The position numbers and the translations under genes are program-made. 29,635 nucleotides of DNA from a virus, in IMG/VR virus record IMGVR_UViG_3300042563_001410, positions 1 through 29,635 of that record, one strand, 5' to 3'. Numbering within the stretch: the stretch's first letter is position 1; each line of letters begins with the position of its first letter. This document shows positions 22,236 through 28,202 of the stretch, piece by piece. The notes under the pieces were generated by a model. That model was not told the origin of the DNA. It ran no database searches and saw nothing but the letters and a program-made list of their open reading frames with translations.

Positions 22236-22581
22236 GTGGATTTTAGACATCCAATCAGGCACATTAGTAGACGCAGAGAACTGTGTAATCGTTGACGATT
22301 CCAATACTGACTTTGACGAAGAGGAAGCCTTTATGGATTATGCCGAATCAGTAGGTATACCAGTTCTTGAGTACCGTAACCCCGACCAAGTTCACATCTC
22401 TTGGGATGCAGAAGATGTACAAACATTGTCAATGCATTTGACATACGAAGAGGCTCTTGAGGCATTACAGAAAGTTTCAAAGCCCCTACGAGAAGTCTCC
22501 ACGCAATACGGCTGGGAGATTTTAGAAACGGCTCTTGAATCCGAAGGATACGAAATTACAATTATTAAGGCACCATTCTGA
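22228..22581 (+). CDS. hypothetical protein, paralogue of the 22709 product
   Basis: 117 residues; start at 22228 with AGGAGG 6 bases upstream. The head WILDIQSGTLVDAENCVIVDD has the same hydrophobic-G-x-(I/L)-x-D-x2-x-C-x-I-x-D pattern as the protein at 22709 (IVGTDDGIILDVNRCAIFDE), suggesting duplication. The C-terminal half is helical (LTYEEALEALQKVSKPLREV). Function unknown. Contains a 12/13 motif copy at 22463. TGATG coupling to the next gene. Confidence 0.72.
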   Translation: MSKWILDIQSGTLVDAENCVIVDDSNTDFDEEEAFMDYAESVGIPVLEYRNPDQVHISWDAEDVQTLSMHLTYEEALEALQKVSKPLREVSTQYGWEILETALESEGYEITIIKAPF

Positions 22582-22712
22582 TGTTGACTTATGTAATCAT
22601 TGGCATTGGTGCTTTGTGGGGCATCCTGACACTCATTGGTCTTCACGAAGAAGAAAAAGATATCAAAGAACTTTGCGAGTCTGCTCGTAACGCAACAAAA
22701 GGAAAGAAATGA
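22581..22712 (+). CDS. small membrane protein, 43 aa
   Basis: TGATG coupling upstream and ATGA coupling downstream. One hydrophobic helix (MLTYVIIGIGALWGILTLIG) then a charged cytoplasmic-type tail (HEEEKDIKELCESARNATKGKK). Another one-span membrane protein set between soluble small genes. Confidence 0.62.
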   Translation: MLTYVIIGIGALWGILTLIGLHEEEKDIKELCESARNATKGKK

Positions 22713-23188
22713 AAAAGAAAATGATTATTGTAGGTACCGATGATGGCATCATTCTTGATGTCAATCGTTGTGCAATCTTTGATGAGAACGAGTTGAGCGA
22801 AGCAGACCAAACACTGTTGAACTTTGGTACAGAATCTGACGCACTCTCTGTGTCCAATCGTCACGGTACAAAATTGTCTGACATCTTAGAAGGATGTGGT
22901 TACGGTGATTTACATTACGGAAACTGTCTTGCGTTGACACCAATCACACTGCAACAAGAGTTTGAAGAGATTCCTGCAATGATTGGTGATGTTGACCACA
23001 TTGAAGGTGCCCAAGAGATTAAAAAGATTCTTGAGTGGGGCGCACATCTAAACAAAAACCAATTTGATTTGCTGTCCAGTTACATTTTACAAGATGATGA
23101 ACTATGGATTCATTGGCGCACAGCCGTTGTCACAGCATTGGATTGGATGTACGCCGAATACAACAATACAGAAAGTGATGAGTCATGA
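22709..23188 (+). CDS. hypothetical protein, 159 aa
   Basis: Shares the N-terminal D-G-I-I-L-D-x-N-R-C-A-I-F-D-E pattern with the 22228 product, so the two are probable paralogues. The centre is LSVSNRHGTKLSDILEGCGYGDLHYGN and the end is Trp-rich and helical (LWIHWRTAVVTALDWMYAEYN). Contains a 12/13 motif (CATTACGGAAACT, 22913-22925). ATGA coupled downstream. Confidence 0.72.
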   Translation: MKKKMIIVGTDDGIILDVNRCAIFDENELSEADQTLLNFGTESDALSVSNRHGTKLSDILEGCGYGDLHYGNCLALTPITLQQEFEEIPAMIGDVDHIEGAQEIKKILEWGAHLNKNQFDLLSSYILQDDELWIHWRTAVVTALDWMYAEYNNTESDES

Positions 23189-23370
23189 AAGTAGCAGATT
23201 GGCATAAATGGACACGCTTCAAGAAACGCTTGAGCGTCAGTTTACTTCTTGTCGGAATCTTTCTTTCATTTGGTATGGAAAATGGTTCTATTGCTTACGG
23301 AGTATGGGGAATCATTTTTGCAGGAGTTGGAGCAATGATTGCTTCTTCAGTTCGCACAAATGAGTGGTGA
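23185..23370 (+). CDS. small two-span membrane protein, 61 aa
   Basis: A basic head (KVADWHKWTRFKKRL) is followed by two hydrophobic segments (SVSLLLVGIFLSFG and GVWGIIFAGVGAMIAS) joined by a short loop. Possibly a holin-like or membrane regulator; length fits small phage membrane proteins but nothing specific proves lysis. Last gene before an intergenic region with promoter and repeats. Confidence 0.68.
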   Translation: MKVADWHKWTRFKKRLSVSLLLVGIFLSFGMENGSIAYGVWGIIFAGVGAMIASSVRTNEW

Positions 23371-23417
23371 CATTACACAAACTTTGTGTTGTTTTCTTAT
23401 TACCTCTCCTGTAAGGT
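23371..23417 (+). promoter_or_regulatory. 13-bp motif (C variant) coupled to promoter
   Basis: CATTACACAAACT (23371-23383), 5 bases, TTGTTT (23389-23394), 17 bases, TAAGGT (23412-23417). The motif and following bases make the palindrome ACACAAA-C-TTTGTGT. It would drive the 23525 gene. The -10 is partly in a hairpin arm. Confidence 0.58.
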
Positions 23418-23423
23418 AATAAG
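23396..23423 (+). repeat. perfect 10-bp inverted repeat
   Basis: CTTATTACCT and AGGTAATAAG around an 8-base loop (CTCCTGTA). It straddles the candidate -10, so it is an operator or leader hairpin. There is no T run, so it is not an intrinsic terminator. Confidence 0.7.
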
Positions 23424-23431
23424 TGTGTGGG

Positions 23432-23486
23432 GGTTCCCCGATTTCTTACACGAGATTAATTTCTTACACGAGAATGACAGGGAACC
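23432..23486 (+). repeat. direct repeat pair inside an inverted repeat
   Basis: ATTTCTTACACGAGA occurs at 23441-23455 and 23459-23473 (18-bp period), flanked by GGTTCCC (23432-23438) and GGGAACC (23480-23486). It lies between the candidate promoter and the ribosome site of the 23525 gene, so it would be in the leader RNA. Confidence 0.7.
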
Positions 23487-23524
23487 TTTCACATAAAACA
23501 AACTAATTTTCTGAGGAGGGAATT

Positions 23525-23827
23525 ATGAATGTAGCAGAACAAGCACTGGGGACAGTTGACCCATGTGTATATTGCAAACGCTCAACAGCGTTTGGTGCGG
23601 GATTTGGTTTATTCGTTAACCGTATCCCAGTTGACGATGGTTGGGGCTGTGCCGAGTGTTCAGGATTTGAATGTGACGAGTGCAACCAACAGATTTATCT
23701 TGACTGTGAGATTCGTGTGGAGTTCACAGATGAAGAAGGTAACTACCATTACGGAAACTACCACGAAGAATGCTATGACTCTGAGAAGCATGGCATCAGC
23801 GAAGACCACGAAGAAACCGAGGAATAA
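23525..23827 (+). CDS. Cys-rich zinc-binding protein, 100 aa
   Basis: GAGGAGG about 8 bases upstream. CVYC near residue 14, then a cluster CAECSGFECDEC (about 42-53), CE and a C-terminal HEECYD: enough ligands for two zinc sites, LIM- or RING-like in spacing. Acidic C-terminus (SEDHEETEE) whose codons GAGGAA serve as ribosome site for the next gene. Possible adaptor or transcription-modifying protein; not recognised. Confidence 0.74.
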   Translation: MNVAEQALGTVDPCVYCKRSTAFGAGFGLFVNRIPVDDGWGCAECSGFECDECNQQIYLDCEIRVEFTDEEGNYHYGNYHEECYDSEKHGISEDHEETEE

Positions 23828-23830
23828 ATA

Positions 23831-24139
23831 ATGTCTAACAAAAAGCCATACACCGTAACCATGACAGGAACTTATTTTGTTTTTGCCGAATCAGAAAGTG
23901 AAGCAAATGACATTGTCTCTGAAGCAATCTTGCACATTGACAAAGTTGACAACAGGATTCATGATAGCGAAACCCATTGGGCACAAGCAGTCATTCTTCA
24001 AGGTCACTACACAACTATTGTCTATGACGGGTGTGATGCCAGCGATTATGATGCCCGAATCGCATCGTTGGCAGGTACTGCCGCAACTCATGACTGGTAC
24101 CTTGCCCTCATGAACACCATTACAGAAACTGAGGAATAA
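23831..24139 (+). CDS. small alpha/beta protein, DpnD-like start, 102 aa
   Basis: Ribosome site GAGGAA lies in the end of the previous gene. Head KPYTVTMTGTYFVFAESESEANDIVSEAI follows the strand-strand-E-S-EA pattern of the 19544 product. The C-terminus ends TITETEE, encoded by a 13-bp motif (24118) directly followed by the ribosome site of the next gene. Function unknown. Confidence 0.7.
   Translation: MSNKKPYTVTMTGTYFVFAESESEANDIVSEAILHIDKVDNRIHDSETHWAQAVILQGHYTTIVYDGCDASDYDARIASLAGTAATHDWYLALMNTITETEE
24118..24130 (+). repeat. 13-bp dispersed motif, exact
   Basis: CATTACAGAAACT at the end of the 23831 gene, read as ITET, 12 bases before the next ATG. Confidence 0.85.
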
Positions 24140-24142
24140 ACA

Positions 24143-24385
24143 ATGTCTTACCCAATCATCTATCTTGAAGAATCCAATAAAGAAATTGAAGACTGTACAG
24201 TTCTTCACGCACTCAAGGATTTGTTTGTTCGCATACAACTCCGTGATGGTCATTCATGGGGTTATGTAGAAGTCACCGATTACAGCGATGGAGTTCTGTG
24301 GTTCACTGTTGGCTCTTCAGTTGACGAACCTTCATACCAAGTCATGGCACCAATCACATCAATTCAGACAATCACCTACATCTGA
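24143..24385 (+). CDS. small beta-rich protein, 80 aa
   Basis: GAGGAA in the preceding stop region. Sequence of alternating beta-type segments (FVRIQLRDGHSWGYVEVTDYS; VLWFTVGSSVDEPSYQVMAP), a probable small barrel or SH3-like fold. No family recognised. Confidence 0.68.
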   Translation: MSYPIIYLEESNKEIEDCTVLHALKDLFVRIQLRDGHSWGYVEVTDYSDGVLWFTVGSSVDEPSYQVMAPITSIQTITYI

Positions 24386-24432
24386 CATTACACAAACTTT
24401 GTGTTGTGTTTCCATAAACCGACCGTTATATT
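24386..24432 (+). promoter_or_regulatory. 13-bp motif (C variant) coupled to strong promoter
   Basis: CATTACACAAACT (24386-24398), 5 bases, TTGTGT (24404-24409), 17 bases, TATATT (24427-24432). The palindrome ACACAAA-C-TTTGTGT overlaps the start of the -35. It drives the 24467 gene; it is the clearest of the motif-promoter pairs. Confidence 0.75.
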
Positions 24433-24466
24433 TACAACTACCAACAACTAGTTCCGAGGAGGGACA

Positions 24467-24808
24467 ATGTCACGAGACATGAGCACATCAACAAATATCC
24501 ATCCACACTCAAAAGAAATGTCATTTGACTTACACCATATGCCTCAGTTTGGCACGACAACTTTTAAGGTTGTTTTGAATGATTACAACGCAATAAACAT
24601 CTTTCTTCCAATGACACCACAAGAAATTATTGCATTGCTTGAAGAGCAAGTTGCCAACTTAGTTGACAACTTCAATGCCATTACCGAAGACGATGACATT
24701 ACAGAAACTGATACAGAATCTGACGAGTCCACAGAACTCAAGACCCTTGCAGAAAAGTTCAACGCTTCACCAATCGGTTTAGTCGTGAATAACATTCTCA
24801 ACAAATAA
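24467..24808 (+). CDS. acidic hypothetical protein, 113 aa
   Basis: GAGGAGG ribosome site. The head is His/Met-rich (NIHPHSKEMSFDLHHMPQFG), the middle helical (MTPQEIIALLEEQVANLVDNF), and then EDDDITETDTESDESTE, an acidic tract encoded by the 13-bp motif plus ACAGAATCTGACG. First gene behind a motif-linked promoter. Not recognised. Confidence 0.7.
   Translation: MSRDMSTSTNIHPHSKEMSFDLHHMPQFGTTTFKVVLNDYNAINIFLPMTPQEIIALLEEQVANLVDNFNAITEDDDITETDTESDESTELKTLAEKFNASPIGLVVNNILNK
24697..24709 (+). repeat. 13-bp dispersed motif, exact
   Basis: CATTACAGAAACT inside the 24467 gene, read as ITET. The following 17 bases are nearly identical to those after the intergenic copy at 25893. Confidence 0.85.
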
Positions 24809-24840
24809 ACAACATCTCAACATTACAGGAAGTAGAGAAA

Positions 24841-25266
24841 ATGGAAAACAGTACAAAAAATGGATGGACACTCGTAGGAGAATGTGCAGTTGACTCAGGT
24901 CAACTCATGGTCTGCGACCCGTGTTACATCAAGTCACATTGGGATAGCAATGAGTTCACATCCAGCACTGATGAAGACAAGAATGATTTCTCGTATGACG
25001 GTGCGTGCGTTACAACAATTCGTCACACAGCAGGTCAGTTAGGAAAGAGTCTCGGCGTAGCAACATCCACTGCTGGTGGGGACGGTGTGTTCCCTGTGTA
25101 TGTGCGTTACGAGAATGGCACAGCAATGGAGTTTCGTATAATGCTTGACGGTGCAAGGTTGACCAAGAATGGTGACCCCGTTGAGGAGTGCCCTGACTGT
25201 GGCTCTGACATGACAGAAACTTCATGCGACTGGTGCGCCGAAGAAGACGAGGACGAGGACGAGTGA
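24841..25266 (+). CDS. DUF4241-like hypothetical protein with C-terminal zinc knuckles
   Basis: 141 residues. VGECAVDSGQLMVCDPCYI near the N-terminus and GKSLGVATSTAGGDGVFPVYVRYENG in the middle recall a phage family in which a D-SG-DPCY motif precedes a GDG-YPVYV strand. The end holds CPDCGSDMTETSCDWC and a poly-Glu/Asp tail. Role unknown. The ribosome site is a degenerate motif copy (CATTACAGGAAGT, 24821-24833). Confidence 0.7.
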   Translation: MENSTKNGWTLVGECAVDSGQLMVCDPCYIKSHWDSNEFTSSTDEDKNDFSYDGACVTTIRHTAGQLGKSLGVATSTAGGDGVFPVYVRYENGTAMEFRIMLDGARLTKNGDPVEECPDCGSDMTETSCDWCAEEDEDEDE

Positions 25267-25514
25267 TGGCACCACAAGAGTTACTCAAGACGGTAAAGGA
25301 ACTGCGTAAAACCTTTGATGGCATTCTTTCTTTCTACAACGAACTTAGTGATGAAGCGTTTGAAGAATTGTATGCACGCATGGAAACACTCATCAAAAAA
25401 CTTGAGCAAGACGCACAATCCAACTTGGCAGACATTACACAAACTCCTAAGTTGCAAGTCCTGACCAAGACCGATACATTTATCAACAACCAAGTTCCAC
25501 AGGAGGAATCATGA
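25266..25514 (+). CDS. helical hypothetical protein, 82 aa
   Basis: TGATG coupling selects the ATG at 25266 over upstream in-frame codons. The chain is helical (LLKTVKELRKTFDGILSFYNELSDEAFEELYARMETLIKKLE), suggesting a coiled coil. Contains a C-variant motif (25433) read as ITQT. ATGA overlap with the next gene. Confidence 0.68.
   Translation: MAPQELLKTVKELRKTFDGILSFYNELSDEAFEELYARMETLIKKLEQDAQSNLADITQTPKLQVLTKTDTFINNQVPQEES
25433..25445 (+). repeat. 13-bp dispersed motif, C variant
   Basis: CATTACACAAACT inside the 25266 gene, read as ITQT. Confidence 0.8.
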
Positions 25515-25828
25515 CAACCAAATACCCCGAAGCACAAGTGCAACTAGTAGGTGAGGACGGTAATGCGTTCTCAATCCTTGCTCGCACGATGAAGGCATTG
25601 CGCAAAGCAGGCGTGCCCAGCGATGAAGTAACTGCGTACCACGAGGAAGCCACATCAGCCGACTACGGTCACTTGCTCCGCACCACGATGGCGTGGGTCA
25701 CCTGTGACATTGGTATGAGCGAAGAAACAGTAACATACTGTGGTATCTGTGGAATGGACTCTGACATCTATGCAGATGCAATGTGCGAAGATTGCTGGAA
25801 CGAAGCAGAAGACGAAGAAGAGAACTAA
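25511..25828 (+). CDS. conserved small protein with C-terminal zinc ribbon, 105 aa
   Basis: The N-terminal domain VQLVGEDGNAFSILARTMKALRKAG ... EEATSADYGHLLRTTMAWV follows a pattern I recall as widespread in phages and bacteria with no assigned role. Its C-terminus adds CGICGMDSDIYADAMCEDC, a four-Cys zinc ribbon, and an acidic tail. AGGAGG ribosome site. Last gene before a terminator. Confidence 0.76.
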   Translation: MTTKYPEAQVQLVGEDGNAFSILARTMKALRKAGVPSDEVTAYHEEATSADYGHLLRTTMAWVTCDIGMSEETVTYCGICGMDSDIYADAMCEDCWNEAEDEEEN

Positions 25829-25856
25829 GTAACATCTCACGCCCCCAGTGAGGGAG

Positions 25857-25883
25857 AAGGGACGGTGCAAACCGTCCCTTTTT
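25857..25883 (+). terminator. intrinsic terminator, GCAA loop
   Basis: Arms AAGGGACGGT (25857-25866) and ACCGTCCCTT (25871-25880), 10 perfect pairs around a GCAA tetraloop, then T run to 25883. Ends the operon of the preceding small genes. Confidence 0.92.
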
Positions 25884-25892
25884 CTTGCACCC

Positions 25893-25905
25893 CATTACAG
25901 AAACT
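25893..25905 (+). repeat. 13-bp dispersed motif, exact
   Basis: Intergenic CATTACAGAAACT, first of a doublet spaced 69 bp (next at 25962). No promoter hexamers at the usual offset. Confidence 0.85.
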
Positions 25906-25921
25906 AATACAGAATCTGACG

Positions 25922-25960
25922 AACCGATGTCACTGAAAAACCGATGTCACTAAAAAACCA
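25922..25960 (+). repeat. second intergenic repeat, two units
   Basis: ACCGATGTCACTGAAAAACC and a degenerate second unit CCGATGTCACTAAAAAACC lie back to back. Twenty-three bases from 25922 recur identically at 29335-29357. Confidence 0.82.
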
Positions 25961-25961
25961 A

Positions 25962-26008
25962 CATTACAGAAACTCTCTGTTGCAACCGACCGTTTTATTC
26001 CCTACGAT
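25962..26008 (+). promoter_or_regulatory. 13-bp motif coupled to promoter
   Basis: CATTACAGAAACT (25962-25974), 5 bases, TTGCAA (25980-25985), 17 bases, TACGAT (26003-26008). Faces the 26038 gene. Confidence 0.7.
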
Positions 26009-26037
26009 GAAGTCAACCCAACCACAGGAGGATGGAC

Positions 26038-26361
26038 ATGACAGTAATAACGGATTACTCGCAAGCAGTGCGTGACACACGCAACGCTTTGCGTTACCAC
26101 AAGCAACCAAGAACTTATACAAAAGCACATCTTGAGAAGTGGGGCGAGATTGCACAAATGACATACCCTGACACCAACGATTGTGTAAACCTTGACCTGC
26201 GCAACGCATTCGTACACGGATGCCTCTTGGGCTATGAGTTTGTACTCGTTCTTGACTCACCATCGTGCTACGACCGTTTGCAGGCTGATGCCTTCATTGC
26301 TGGTGTTGTCACTGGTGAGGTCTGCTGGAGTTTTGAGCATCGTGATGAGGACGACCTGTAA
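26038..26361 (+). CDS. hypothetical protein, 107 aa
   Basis: ATG at 26038 has AGGAGG exactly 6 bases upstream; the in-frame ATG at 26032 would abut that site. Helical head (YSQAVRDTRNALRYHKQPRTYTKAHLEKWGEIAQM), then NAFVHGCLLGYEFVLVLD and DAFIAGVVTGEVCWSFEH. No family recognised. First gene behind the motif-promoter at 25962. Confidence 0.7.
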   Translation: MTVITDYSQAVRDTRNALRYHKQPRTYTKAHLEKWGEIAQMTYPDTNDCVNLDLRNAFVHGCLLGYEFVLVLDSPSCYDRLQADAFIAGVVTGEVCWSFEHRDEDDL

Positions 26362-26366
26362 TGGAA

Positions 26367-26379
26367 CATTACACAAACT
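26367..26379 (+). repeat. 13-bp dispersed motif, C variant
   Basis: Intergenic CATTACACAAACT, 5 bases after the previous stop and about 50 bases before the next ATG. No clear -35/-10 pair follows. Confidence 0.8.
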
Positions 26380-26417
26380 CTCACGGACTCACTCCCAACT
26401 AAACGAAAGACAAGGAC

Positions 26418-26792
26418 ATGACAGAAACTCTTCCCAACACCTGTGACGGGTGTGGTGCGCCAGTCACACGGTGGTTGCCTGAAGAACCACCTGACCGTGG
26501 GTTGTCATTTGACATCACTGGTTCATACGCAGGCTTCACCGACAACTTTCAGAAACCTTTACATTTCCTTAGCCGACTTGACATTTGCCATGACTGTGTA
26601 ATTCGCCTTGTGGAATTGTTTCCAATCTTGCGACTCAAGTTTGGCGCAGGGTGCCACCCCTGTTGGGAAGACAAGCCCTGCTGTGCGCATTCATTTTCTA
26701 CCACGGAAGATAACTCACCACGAGTTCCAAATGACTCCCTGACAGGGTGGGTCAACATCAGTTATGACGAGTTGCGAGAACGGATTGTCTGA
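26418..26792 (+). CDS. Cys-rich zinc-binding protein, 124 aa
   Basis: CDGCG near the N-terminus, CHDC in the middle and CHPCWEDKPCCAH near residue 86 give several metal-ligand pairs. The start codon lies inside a motif variant (CATGACAGAAACT, 26417-26429), so the protein begins MTET. The ribosome site (AAGGA) is unusually close to the ATG. Unknown function. Confidence 0.7.
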   Translation: MTETLPNTCDGCGAPVTRWLPEEPPDRGLSFDITGSYAGFTDNFQKPLHFLSRLDICHDCVIRLVELFPILRLKFGAGCHPCWEDKPCCAHSFSTTEDNSPRVPNDSLTGWVNISYDELRERIV

Positions 26793-26799
26793 TGAATCA

Positions 26800-26862
26800 C
26801 ATTACAGAAACTTTCATGTTGCTCTTCGCAAGAGATTGCCCTATCTTTGGCAGTGGGCAATC
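26800..26862 (+). promoter_or_regulatory. 13-bp motif coupled to promoter with inverted repeat
   Basis: CATTACAGAAACT (26800-26812), 6 bases, TTGCTC (26819-26824), 17 bases, TATCTT (26842-26847). GATTGCCC (26834-26841) and GGGCAATC (26855-26862) flank the -10 as an inverted repeat, a possible operator. The region resembles that before the 27395 gene. Confidence 0.7.
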
Positions 26863-26888
26863 CCGTCCAATTCCACAGGAGGAATCAA

Positions 26889-27242
26889 ATGTCAACTATC
26901 TCACCTAACCCAACAGGGACAGCAGTGTTTGGTGCTTACCCATACACAGTTTGCACAGAGTGCGAATGGGAGCAGTTCTATCATCGTGGCAACGAGCGTG
27001 GTGCCAAGAACTGGGGTCATCGTCACAGCGCAGACACAGGTCACAAAGTTCGCATGAAGAATCACCACGAGTTCGCAGATGTGCTGTGGACGCAAGAGTT
27101 CGTGACCACAAACTTTGGCGAGCCTGCAATGCAGATGTGGCTCGGCACATTGAAGCCATTCGTCAACCACCTCGTTGGCAAGTATTCGGCTGGCACATAT
27201 TCACTTGAGCAGTGCGAGCAACTGTACGCAATCTTCTGCTAA
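26889..27242 (+). CDS. zinc-finger-like protein, 117 aa (DUF7848-like)
   Basis: CAGGAGG about 7 bases upstream selects the ATG at 26889. CTECEWEQFYH ... HRHSADTGHKV has the CxxC ... H-x-TGH layout of small phage/actinobacterial zinc proteins. The C-terminus is helical with two Cys. Single-gene unit: motif, promoter, gene, UUCG terminator. Confidence 0.75.
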   Translation: MSTISPNPTGTAVFGAYPYTVCTECEWEQFYHRGNERGAKNWGHRHSADTGHKVRMKNHHEFADVLWTQEFVTTNFGEPAMQMWLGTLKPFVNHLVGKYSAGTYSLEQCEQLYAIFC

Positions 27243-27260
27243 TCAGCCCCCCACGGAACG

Positions 27261-27291
27261 AGCCCTCGCACTTCGGTGCGGGGGCTTTTTT
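27261..27291 (+). terminator. intrinsic terminator, UUCG loop
   Basis: Arms AGCCCTCGCAC (27261-27271) and GTGCGGGGGCT (27276-27286), 11 pairs with one G-U, around TTCG, then six T. Nearly the same stem as those at 28058 and 29252. Confidence 0.95.
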
Positions 27292-27302
27292 CGTTGTCAG
27301 GA

Positions 27303-27350
27303 CATTACACAAACTTTGGTGTTGTGTCTTGTGGGCGATTGCTCTATCTT
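27303..27350 (+). promoter_or_regulatory. 13-bp motif (C variant) coupled to promoter
   Basis: CATTACACAAACT (27303-27315), 6 bases, TTGTGT (27322-27327), 17 bases, TATCTT (27345-27350). The 5' leader after it (CATCCCGTCC ... CCACAGGAGGAATCAA) is nearly identical to the one before 26889. Confidence 0.72.
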
Positions 27351-27394
27351 TGGTGGTGGGGCATCCCGTCCCGTTTCCACAGGAGGAATCAAAA

Positions 27395-28033
27395 ATGACA
27401 ACATACAAACCACGACCTGCGCCATCTGAGCGTGAGCAAAAAGTCATCATGCACTTGATGACCTATGCCAATGGCAACTCTTTCTACACCGACATCTTGA
27501 ACAAGTCCATGCGCTTCGTTCTCTCTGAAGGTCAGATGGCTTGCGTTGAGCGCAACTTTGAGACCGACAAGGTCAAGGCTGAGAAGAAGGCTGAAATGAT
27601 TGCCAACAAGCAAGTTGTCGTAGGCGGTCGCAACAAGAGCGTCATTGGCAAAATTGTGTCTCTCAAGTTTGACACCGATGGGCGCAACAACAACACCCCG
27701 ATTGCCAAGGTCATCCTTGAGCGTGAAGATGGCACCAAGTTGTGGGGCACCATTCCCGTGGTTGACTTCACCAAGATGCGTGTGGTTCTCAACGAGGGTG
27801 ACACACTTGCGTTCTTGGCAAACATCACCAAGTCGTCTGACGACCCCACATTCGGGTTCTTCAGGTACGGCGCAAAGTTGGCTCACTGGGGCGAGAAGGG
27901 TGGCACTGCCACCCTTCCTGATGGCACTTACAAGTTCGTGTCTTACTCGGACGAGACCGAGTTGTTCGGCGGCGAGCCTGACGAATTGCCCGAACCAGCA
28001 GACGAGATTGATGGCTTCACCGAGCCCTTCTAG
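27395..28033 (+). CDS. hypothetical protein, 212 aa, highly GC-biased codons
   Basis: The ATG at 27395 follows CAGGAGGAATCAAAA; longer upstream reading would run through the terminator. The N-terminus is helical (SEREQKVIMHLMTYANG), the centre basic (KVKAEKKAEMIANKQVVVGGRNKSVIGKIV) and the remainder beta-rich (IAKVILEREDGTKLWGTIPVVDF). The C-terminus is acidic, a layout seen in many single-strand DNA-binding or other nucleic-acid proteins, though no family is recognised. Third positions are markedly C/G, unlike the left half, which suggests high expression. Single-gene unit next to the DUF932 gene. Confidence 0.8.
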   Translation: MTTYKPRPAPSEREQKVIMHLMTYANGNSFYTDILNKSMRFVLSEGQMACVERNFETDKVKAEKKAEMIANKQVVVGGRNKSVIGKIVSLKFDTDGRNNNTPIAKVILEREDGTKLWGTIPVVDFTKMRVVLNEGDTLAFLANITKSSDDPTFGFFRYGAKLAHWGEKGGTATLPDGTYKFVSYSDETELFGGEPDELPEPADEIDGFTEPF

Positions 28034-28057
28034 CCCCCCAACAACTCCCCCAGCAGG

Positions 28058-28086
28058 AGCCCTCGCCCTTACGGGCGGGGGCTTTT
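28058..28086 (+). terminator. intrinsic terminator, UUAC loop
   Basis: Arms AGCCCTCGCCC (28058-28068) and GGGCGGGGGCT (28073-28083) around TTAC, then TTTT to 28086. Confidence 0.92.
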
Positions 28087-28099
28087 GTCGTTCTCAGAC

Positions 28100-28157
28100 C
28101 ATTACAGAAACTTTCACCGAGCGATTGTTGCTTTACTCACATGACCGCCCCTACAAT
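28100..28157 (+). promoter_or_regulatory. 13-bp motif coupled to promoter
   Basis: CATTACAGAAACT (28100-28112), 15 bases, TTGCTT (28128-28133), 18 bases, TACAAT (28152-28157). The gap to the -35 is about one helical turn longer than at the other sites. Confidence 0.65.
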
Positions 28158-28202
28158 CGGTCGTGGGGCAATACCGCCCCTTCCGATACAGGAGGACATC
28201 AA

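Noticed and set aside
23396-23423. Inverted repeat as an intrinsic terminator
   Set aside because: No T run follows, the stem is AT-rich and it overlaps a candidate -10.
18627-24709. A repeated ITET peptide motif
   Set aside because: The same bases are also read as TLQKL and HYRNF and occur between genes, so the peptide is not the conserved entity.
25922-25960. GATGTCACT as an L5-type stoperator
   Set aside because: Only a partial likeness to the L5 consensus and few copies; the 13-bp motif is the better functional parallel.
27212-27394. Upstream extension of the 212-residue protein
   Set aside because: It would begin inside the previous gene and read through a UUCG terminator.
27645-28202. 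Upstream extension of the DUF932 frame
   Set aside because: It would cross the terminator at 28058 and the promoter at 28128; the ATG at 28203 has an ideal ribosome site.
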